Origin: an uncultured Flavobacteriales bacterium
Lineage (GTDB): Bacteria; Bacteroidota; Bacteroidia; Palsa-965
Assembly: GCA_903873905.1 (NCBI GenBank)
Contig: CAIQQJ010000174.1
Location: 1-36,924, forward strand
Reading direction: 5' to 3'
Length of the DNA stretch: 36,924 nucleotides
Both the position numbers and the translations under genes were made by a program. Positions 31,808-36,924 of the stretch are shown here, one piece after another (position 1 is the first letter of the stretch; every line of letters starts with the position of its first letter). Below the pieces are notes generated by a model. It had not been told where the DNA came from. It ran no database searches and saw only the letters and a list, made by a program, of their open reading frames with translations.

Positions 31808-33691
31808 ATGGCTAAAGACTCAAATTATACCGAAGATAGTATCAAGTCGCTTGATTGGAAAGACCATATTCGTCTACGTCCCGGAATGTATATCGGGAAA
31901 TTAGGTGATGGTTCTTCTCCCGACGATGGCATTTACATTTTGCTCAAAGAAACAATTGATAATTGTATCGATGAATTTGTAATGGGATATGGAAAAACAA
32001 TTGACGTTACGATCAAGGACGGAATTGTTAGTGTGCGCGATTATGGTCGTGGAATTCCATTGGGAAAAGTGATTGATTGTGTTTCGAAAATCAATACGGG
32101 GGCGAAATATGATTCTGAAGCTTTTAAGAAATCCGTTGGATTGAATGGCGTTGGAACGAAAGCGGTCAATGCTTTATCCATGTGGTTTCAGGTACAAGCA
32201 GTTCGTGAAGGGAAATCCAAAATTGCTGAATTCAAACGTGGCGATCTTACAAAAGATGAACGCATAAAATCTTCTGATGAAGCGGATGGAACAATTATTT
32301 CTTTCCGTCCCGATGAAAAAGTTTTTGTCAATTACCATTACATCAATGAATATGTGGAGAAGATGTTGTGGAATTATGCTTATCTCAATGCAGGATTGAC
32401 ACTTCGTTACAATGGTCATTCTATCAAATCAGAAAATGGTTTGCGCGATTTGCTTGATAAAAATTTGAGCGGACCGATTGTTTATCCAATCATTCATCTT
32501 CGCGGTAATGATATTGAAGTTGCCATTACTCACAGCGATCAACAATATGTTGAAGAATATTTTTCTTTTGTAAATGGTCAACATACAACACAAGGCGGGA
32601 CGCACCAAGCGGCATTTCGTGAAGCGGTAGTAAAAGTTATTCGTGATTTTTTCAAGAAAGATTATGAAGCTTCTGATATTCGCACTTCAATTGTTTCTGC
32701 TGTTGCCGTAAAAGTTCTGGAGCCTGTTTTTGAATCGCAAACGAAAACAAAATTGGGTTCACAGGATGTTGGTCCGAAAGGTCCTTCCATGCGCACGTTT
32801 GTTTATGATTTTCTGAAAGTTGAATTGGATAATTATCTCCACAAAAATCCAGAGACTGCAGATTTGCTTCACCGCAAGATTTTGCAAAGTGAACGTGAAC
32901 GCAAAGAACTTTCCGGAATTCAGAAATTGGCCCGTGACCGTGCAAAAAAAGCGAATTTGCACAATAGAAAATTGCGCGATTGTCGCGTGCATTTGAATGA
33001 TATGAAAGATGAACGTCGTTTGCATTCTTCACTCTTCATCACAGAAGGTGATTCTGCAAGCGGATCAATTACCAAAGCGCGTGATGTAACATCGCAGGCG
33101 GTTTTCAGTTTGAAAGGAAAACCGTTGAACGCTTATGGTCTGACAAAAAAAATCGTTTATGAAAATGAGGAATTCAATTTGATTCAAGCCGCAATGGATA
33201 TTGAAGATGGATTGGAAAATCTTCGTTACAATAATATTGTCATTTCAACTGACGCTGATGTTGATGGTATGCACATTCGTCTTTTGTTAATGACGTTTTT
33301 CCTTCAATTTTTTCCGGATCTCGTGAAGAATGGTCACTTGTATATTTTACAAACACCATTGTTCCGCGTTCGCAATAAGAAAGAAACGATTTATTGCTAT
33401 TCTGAAGAGGAACGTAGAAATGCAGTGGCGAAATTGGGAGTGAAACCAGAGATCACACGATTCAAAGGTCTCGGTGAAATTTCTCCTGATGAATTCAAGC
33501 ATTTCATTGGAAAAGACATTCGTCTTGAGCCTGTAATCCTTGGAGCTGGGGCAAAAATTCCCGAAATACTTTCCTATTACATGGGAAAAAATACGCCGGA
33601 ACGTCAAGATCATATCATCGCGAATTTGCGCGTAGAGAAAGATCTTGTTGAAGGTGCTGCGGTAAAAGAAGAAATTGCAGAAACAGTATAA
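31808..33691 (+). CDS. parE: DNA topoisomerase IV subunit B
   Basis: ParE is the ATPase half of topoisomerase IV, which unlinks daughter chromosomes. The product has 627 residues. The GHKL ATP site is shown by [18 protein letters not shown] near residue 50 and [10 protein letters not shown] near 115. The TOPRIM part has E-G-D-S-A-S-G-S near 413 and D-A-D-V-D-G-M-H-I near 482 for the metal. The opening [11 protein letters not shown] and overall length fit the ParE side of the family; a type IV call also rests on pairing with the next gene. parC follows after 35 nt. Confidence 0.93.
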   Translation: MAKDSNYTEDSIKSLDWKDHIRLRPGMYIGKLGDGSSPDDGIYILLKETIDNCIDEFVMGYGKTIDVTIKDGIVSVRDYGRGIPLGKVIDCVSKINTGAKYDSEAFKKSVGLNGVGTKAVNALSMWFQVQAVREGKSKIAEFKRGDLTKDERIKSSDEADGTIISFRPDEKVFVNYHYINEYVEKMLWNYAYLNAGLTLRYNGHSIKSENGLRDLLDKNLSGPIVYPIIHLRGNDIEVAITHSDQQYVEEYFSFVNGQHTTQGGTHQAAFREAVVKVIRDFFKKDYEASDIRTSIVSAVAVKVLEPVFESQTKTKLGSQDVGPKGPSMRTFVYDFLKVELDNYLHKNPETADLLHRKILQSERERKELSGIQKLARDRAKKANLHNRKLRDCRVHLNDMKDERRLHSSLFITEGDSASGSITKARDVTSQAVFSLKGKPLNAYGLTKKIVYENEEFNLIQAAMDIEDGLENLRYNNIVISTDADVDGMHIRLLLMTFFLQFFPDLVKNGHLYILQTPLFRVRNKKETIYCYSEEERRNAVAKLGVKPEITRFKGLGEISPDEFKHFIGKDIRLEPVILGAGAKIPEILSYYMGKNTPERQDHIIANLRVEKDLVEGAAVKEEIAETV

Positions 33692-33726
33692 TTTGATTTA
33701 ATTGATTTTTCAGCGATACAAATAAA

Positions 33727-36366
33727 ATGGCAGACGAAGAGAACAATGATCTTTTTGATAATACGGAAGGTATCACTGGCGACGGTGATCAGCAACATTC
33801 CGAGCGAACTGATGTACGTATGGTTTCAGGAATGTATGAAACCTGGTTTCTTGAATATGCATCGTATGTAATTCTTGAGCGCGCTGTTCCTTATATCGAA
33901 GATGGTCTTAAGCCCGTGCAACGTCGTATTCTTCATTCCATGTGGGAAATGGAAGATGGTCGTTACAATAAAGTTGCGAATATCATTGGTAACACCATGA
34001 AGTTTCATCCACACGGAGATGCTTCCATTGGTGATGCTTTAGTACAACTTGGTCAAAAGGATTTGTTGATTGATCAGCAGGGAAACTGGGGAAATATTTA
34101 TACCGGTGACCGTGCTGCTGCTCCTCGTTACATTGAAGCACGTCTTTCGAAATTTGCTTTGGATGTTGTGTTTAATCCGAAGACCACTGTTTGGCAAGCG
34201 AGTTATGATGGTCGTAATCGTGAGCCGGTTACTTTACCAATGAAATTCCCTTTGCTTCTTGCACAAGGTGTGGAAGGAATTGCAGTTGGATTGGCTTGTA
34301 AAATACTTCCGCATAATTTCAATGAACTTATTGACGCTTCCATTGCAGCATTGCGTGGAAAGAAATCTGATTTGTACCCCGATTTTGTCACTGGAGGAAC
34401 CGCTGATTTTTCCGCTTACAATGACGGATTGCGTGGAGGAAAAATCCGTGTTCGTGCAAAAATAAAAGTGAAGGACAGCAAAACCTTGATTGTAACTGAA
34501 ATTCCATTCGGAACAACTACGGGAAGTTTGATTGATTCTGTTATTGCCGCGAATGACAAAGGCAAAATCAAAATCAGAAAGATTGAAGATAATACAGCGG
34601 AGTTTGTGGAAGTAATGATTCATTTACAACCGGGAACTTCTACAGATAAAACCATTGACGCACTTTACGCCTTCACCGATTGCGAAGTTTCCATTTCTCC
34701 CAACGCTTGCATCATCGAGAATGAGCGTCCGCGTTTTGTGGGTGTGAATGAAATGCTGCGAATTTCCACTGCGAAAACCTTGGAATTATTGAAGCGTGAA
34801 TTGGAAATTGAATTACATGAATTGAATGAGCAATGGCATTTTTCTTCTCTTGAGAAAATTTTCATCAAGGAAGAAATGTATATCGATTTCAAAAAATACA
34901 GTGATCGCGATACCTTGTATGTTTATTTGCACGAACGTTTCAAACCTTTCAAGAAAAAACTTTTCCGTCTAATCAACGACGAGGATTTACATCGCCTCAC
35001 ACAAATCCCAATGATTCGTATCACACGTTTCGATACGATCAAGGCGGATGAGAAGATGAAAGATCTCGAGGATAAAATTGAACAAGTGAAGCATCATCTT
35101 GCACATCTTGTTGAATTCGCAATTGAATATTTCAAGGATCTCAAGAAAAAATACGGTGCTGGTCGCGAGCGCAAAACTGAAATTCGTCAGTTTGAAATTA
35201 TTGAAGCGCGACAAGTGGTGATGAATAATGTGAAGTTGTATGCCAATAAGGAAGAAGGTTTCATTGGAACAGGATTGAAGAAAGATGAATTCATCTGTGA
35301 TTGTTCTGATCTCGATGAAATCATTATTTTCCGTGGCGATGGTGTGATGATGGTGACAAAAGTTGCTGAGAAAACCTATGTGGGAAAAGACATTATTCAC
35401 ATGGCAATTTTCAAAAAAGGGGATGATAAGACGGTTTACAACATGGCTTATCGTGATGGACGCGCGGGAAATATTATGGTGAAACGTTTTAATGTTTCAG
35501 GTGTAACACGCGACAAGGAATATGCGCTTACACGTGGTGCAAAGGATTCTAAAGTCCATTATTTCTCTGTGAGTCCGAATGGAGAGAGTGAAATCATTAC
35601 AGTTTCGTTAACAGAAAAATCTGGCGCACGTAAACTGACTTTTGATATGGATCTTTCACAAGTTGCAGTGAAAGGACGCGATTCTCAAGGAAATATTCTT
35701 ACACGTTATCCGGTTCGTAAAATTGTTTTGAAATCAAAATCAAAAGTTGCGATTAAAAAACAGAAAGTTTGGTTTGATGACAATACCCATCGTTTGAATT
35801 ACGAAAGTCGCGGAACTTACATTGGTAATTATGGGCCTGAAGATAAAATTCTTTCCATCACACAAACCGGTCATTATCGCATGACGGGAATTGAAACCTC
35901 ATTGCATTTTGATGAAGACATGATCCGAATTGAAATGTATGATCCAACTGCGATTACCACATGCATTTATTTTGACGGTGAAAGCAAAAATTATTTTATC
36001 AAGCGTTTTGCTTTTGAATTGACAGATAAAAAGACACTTTTCATTACTGAAAACGCGGAATCGAGAATAGAACATATCTGCAATCATCCTGGACAAAAAG
36101 TGGTTTTGAAATTTGCGAAAGTGAAAGGTGTTGAACCGAAACCAGAAAAAATAGAAGCTGATGCGTTTATTGAGGTTCGCAATATGAAAGCGAAAGGAAA
36201 TAAACTGAGCGCTGGCAAGATCAAGGAAATCGACATGATTGATCCTTTTGCAGAAGTTACTGCTGAAGAAATTGAGAATGAAGAAGAGGGAGGAAGTCCG
36301 CTTGATCAACTTCGCAAAACGAAAGACACAGGTAAAAAGAGTGGACCGCAAGGGAAATTGTTCTGA
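33727..36366 (+). CDS. parC: DNA topoisomerase IV subunit A
   Basis: ParC cuts and rejoins DNA as partner of ParE. The product has 879 residues. It shows G-L-K-P-V-Q-R-R-I-L near residue 62, the quinolone-determining segment H-P-H-G-D-A-S-I-G-D-A around 94-104, and the catalytic tyrosine Y135 in A-A-P-R-Y-I-E-A-R. A coiled-coil-like stretch lies near 440-500 and beta-propeller repeats follow to about 800 without the canonical GyrA box (QRRGGKG), which favours ParC. The C-terminus is a Lys/Glu-rich tail ending G-P-Q-G-K-L-F. Residue 99 is Ala where GyrA/ParC targets of quinolones usually have Ser; Asp103 is kept. Confidence 0.93.
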   Translation: MADEENNDLFDNTEGITGDGDQQHSERTDVRMVSGMYETWFLEYASYVILERAVPYIEDGLKPVQRRILHSMWEMEDGRYNKVANIIGNTMKFHPHGDASIGDALVQLGQKDLLIDQQGNWGNIYTGDRAAAPRYIEARLSKFALDVVFNPKTTVWQASYDGRNREPVTLPMKFPLLLAQGVEGIAVGLACKILPHNFNELIDASIAALRGKKSDLYPDFVTGGTADFSAYNDGLRGGKIRVRAKIKVKDSKTLIVTEIPFGTTTGSLIDSVIAANDKGKIKIRKIEDNTAEFVEVMIHLQPGTSTDKTIDALYAFTDCEVSISPNACIIENERPRFVGVNEMLRISTAKTLELLKRELEIELHELNEQWHFSSLEKIFIKEEMYIDFKKYSDRDTLYVYLHERFKPFKKKLFRLINDEDLHRLTQIPMIRITRFDTIKADEKMKDLEDKIEQVKHHLAHLVEFAIEYFKDLKKKYGAGRERKTEIRQFEIIEARQVVMNNVKLYANKEEGFIGTGLKKDEFICDCSDLDEIIIFRGDGVMMVTKVAEKTYVGKDIIHMAIFKKGDDKTVYNMAYRDGRAGNIMVKRFNVSGVTRDKEYALTRGAKDSKVHYFSVSPNGESEIITVSLTEKSGARKLTFDMDLSQVAVKGRDSQGNILTRYPVRKIVLKSKSKVAIKKQKVWFDDNTHRLNYESRGTYIGNYGPEDKILSITQTGHYRMTGIETSLHFDEDMIRIEMYDPTAITTCIYFDGESKNYFIKRFAFELTDKKTLFITENAESRIEHICNHPGQKVVLKFAKVKGVEPKPEKIEADAFIEVRNMKAKGNKLSAGKIKEIDMIDPFAEVTAEEIENEEEGGSPLDQLRKTKDTGKKSGPQGKLF

Positions 36367-36532
36367 GCCTTCGATACATCCCAACAATTCTGTTGGGACA
36401 CTCAGTCTGACAAATTCCTCAGAGAAACGAGAAGTGAAAAATACTTCATAACCCAAGATTTTAGTCTGGGGTTATGAATGAAAACAAGATTGGGCTTTAG
36501 CCCTGCCAATACAAAGAGGTATTTCTGTTTAG
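36367..36532. repeat. Mosaic of three hairpins downstream of parC
   Basis: Three palindromes sit side by side: TCCCAACA/TGTTGGGA (36379-36398, loop ATTC), TTCATAACCC/GGGTTATGAA (36445-36478, ten pairs) and GGGCT-TT-AGCCC (36492-36503). The first is embedded in a TTCGATACA...CTCAGTCTGACA context. The second and third, with the ATGAATGAAAA link, resemble REP-type hairpins associated with Y1 (RAYT) transposases, as recalled from other Bacteroidota genomes. No transposase is present here. No gene is visible. Confidence 0.6.
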
Positions 36533-36924
36533 ATGAAAAAATCCGCAATACTATTTGGTTCTTCAGGTCTCATCGGCAGTTGTCTTCTTGAACAACTTCT
36601 CGCTGATGATCGTTATGGCGAAATAAAAATATTTGTTCGCAAGCCAAGTGAAATTTCACATCCCAAGTTGGACGAATTCTTAATAGACTTCAATAAGCTC
36701 GATGATTATCGTGATTTGATAAAAGGCGATGATTTGTTCTGTTGTTTAGGAACGACGATAAAAGTTGCAGGATCAGAAGCGGCGTTCCGTCGTGTGGATT
36801 ACGAGTGGGTGAGGTGGTGTGCTGTAAGTGCGTATGAGAATCATGTGAAAAATTTCCTTGTTATATCTTCGATGGGTGCGAATGCCGATTCCAAAAATTT
36901 CTATCTGCGAACAAAAGGTGAAAT
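36533..36924 (+). CDS. NAD(P)-binding Rossmann-fold protein, HTATIP2/TIP30-like (partial, 3' end outside window)
   Basis: ATG 36533 opens 130 codons to the window edge. The start A-I-L-F-G-S-S-G-L-I-G-S (residues 5-16) is the Rossmann G-x-x-G-x-x-G dinucleotide loop. Further motifs are I-F-V-R-K-P, L-F-C-C-L-G-T-T-I-K near residue 65, G-S-E-A-A-F-R-R-V-D, and V-I-S-S-M-G-A-N-A-D-S-K-N-F-Y-L-R-T-K-G-E near the edge, which holds the S-x(n)-Y-x-x-x-K catalytic pattern of short-chain dehydrogenase-like proteins. Bacterial relatives are usually named oxidoreductase or nucleoside-diphosphate-sugar epimerase. The substrate is unknown. Confidence 0.88.
   Translation, partial: MKKSAILFGSSGLIGSCLLEQLLADDRYGEIKIFVRKPSEISHPKLDEFLIDFNKLDDYRDLIKGDDLFCCLGTTIKVAGSEAAFRRVDYEWVRWCAVSAYENHVKNFLVISSMGANADSKNFYLRTKGE

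Noticed and set aside
33727-36366. Calling this gene gyrA
   Set aside because: No GyrA box is seen and the gene directly follows parE; topoisomerase IV is the better reading.
36445-36478. Hairpin as intrinsic terminator of parC
   Set aside because: The stem is perfect but no T-run follows and it lies about 80 nt beyond the stop; a REP-like element is more likely.
1-36924. tRNA, rRNA, CRISPR arrays, transposases, phage genes
   Set aside because: Read for T-loop-like GGTTCGAATCC motifs, spaced direct repeats and integrase/transposase motifs; none found.

Overview
The window looks like chromosomal DNA from a member of the Bacteroidota (Flavobacteriales, Sphingobacteriales or Chitinophagales type). 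The evidence is threefold. Two very large secreted proteins end in the gliding-motility-associated C-terminal domain that marks type IX secretion (T9SS) cargo. Several genes carry the Bacteroidota -7 promoter box TAnnTTTG. The DNA is AT-rich, and genes such as the split transketolase and the ECF sigma operon are typical of the phylum. No rRNA, tRNA, CRISPR array, transposase or phage gene is visible, so this is mostly ordinary chromosome with a few accessory stretches.

Layout. 1-464: start of a secreted WD40-like protein, cut by the window edge. 573-2001: mnmH and divergent rpsT with its terminator. 2070-8111: a co-directional run of radC, wecB, a polysaccharide deacetylase, a FemAB/GNAT-like transferase, upp, a small membrane protein and a YjjG-type nucleotidase, closed by a bidirectional terminator. 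8199-10518: three minus-strand genes (a Cys/Lys-rich secreted mini-protein, psd and a class-III aminotransferase). 10666-17308: two convergent giant T9SS cargo proteins. 17309-17777: a gene-free stretch with a possible gene remnant. 17778-20534: a PlsC-type acyltransferase, a small membrane protein and cmk. 20535-23227: two copies of a structured dispersed repeat flanking a small cluster around dapF. 23228-26757: an ECF sigma operon. 26814-30121: a split transketolase with a secreted vWA protein between its halves. 30401-36366: ychF, a tiny membrane protein, parE and parC. 36367-36532: a patchwork of hairpins. 36533-end: a truncated NAD(P)-binding protein.

How the genes work together. wecB, the deacetylase and the acyltransferase-like gene look like a surface-polysaccharide cassette. 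upp and the YjjG nucleotidase suggest pyrimidine salvage and clean-up, with an unknown membrane protein packed between them. The sigma factor, a six-repeat membrane-anchored protein, a Spy-like periplasmic protein and an outer-membrane barrel form a likely envelope-stress module. parE and parC make topoisomerase IV. 

The most unusual items are: the dispersed structured repeat at 20651-20763 and 23021-23150, whose stem-loop core is conserved while one arm varies; the six tandem P-x-x-Y-F repeats in the putative anti-sigma protein; the vWA gene inside the transketolase operon; and the Cys/Lys-rich exported mini-protein. All calls are from reading the sequence; no database search was run.
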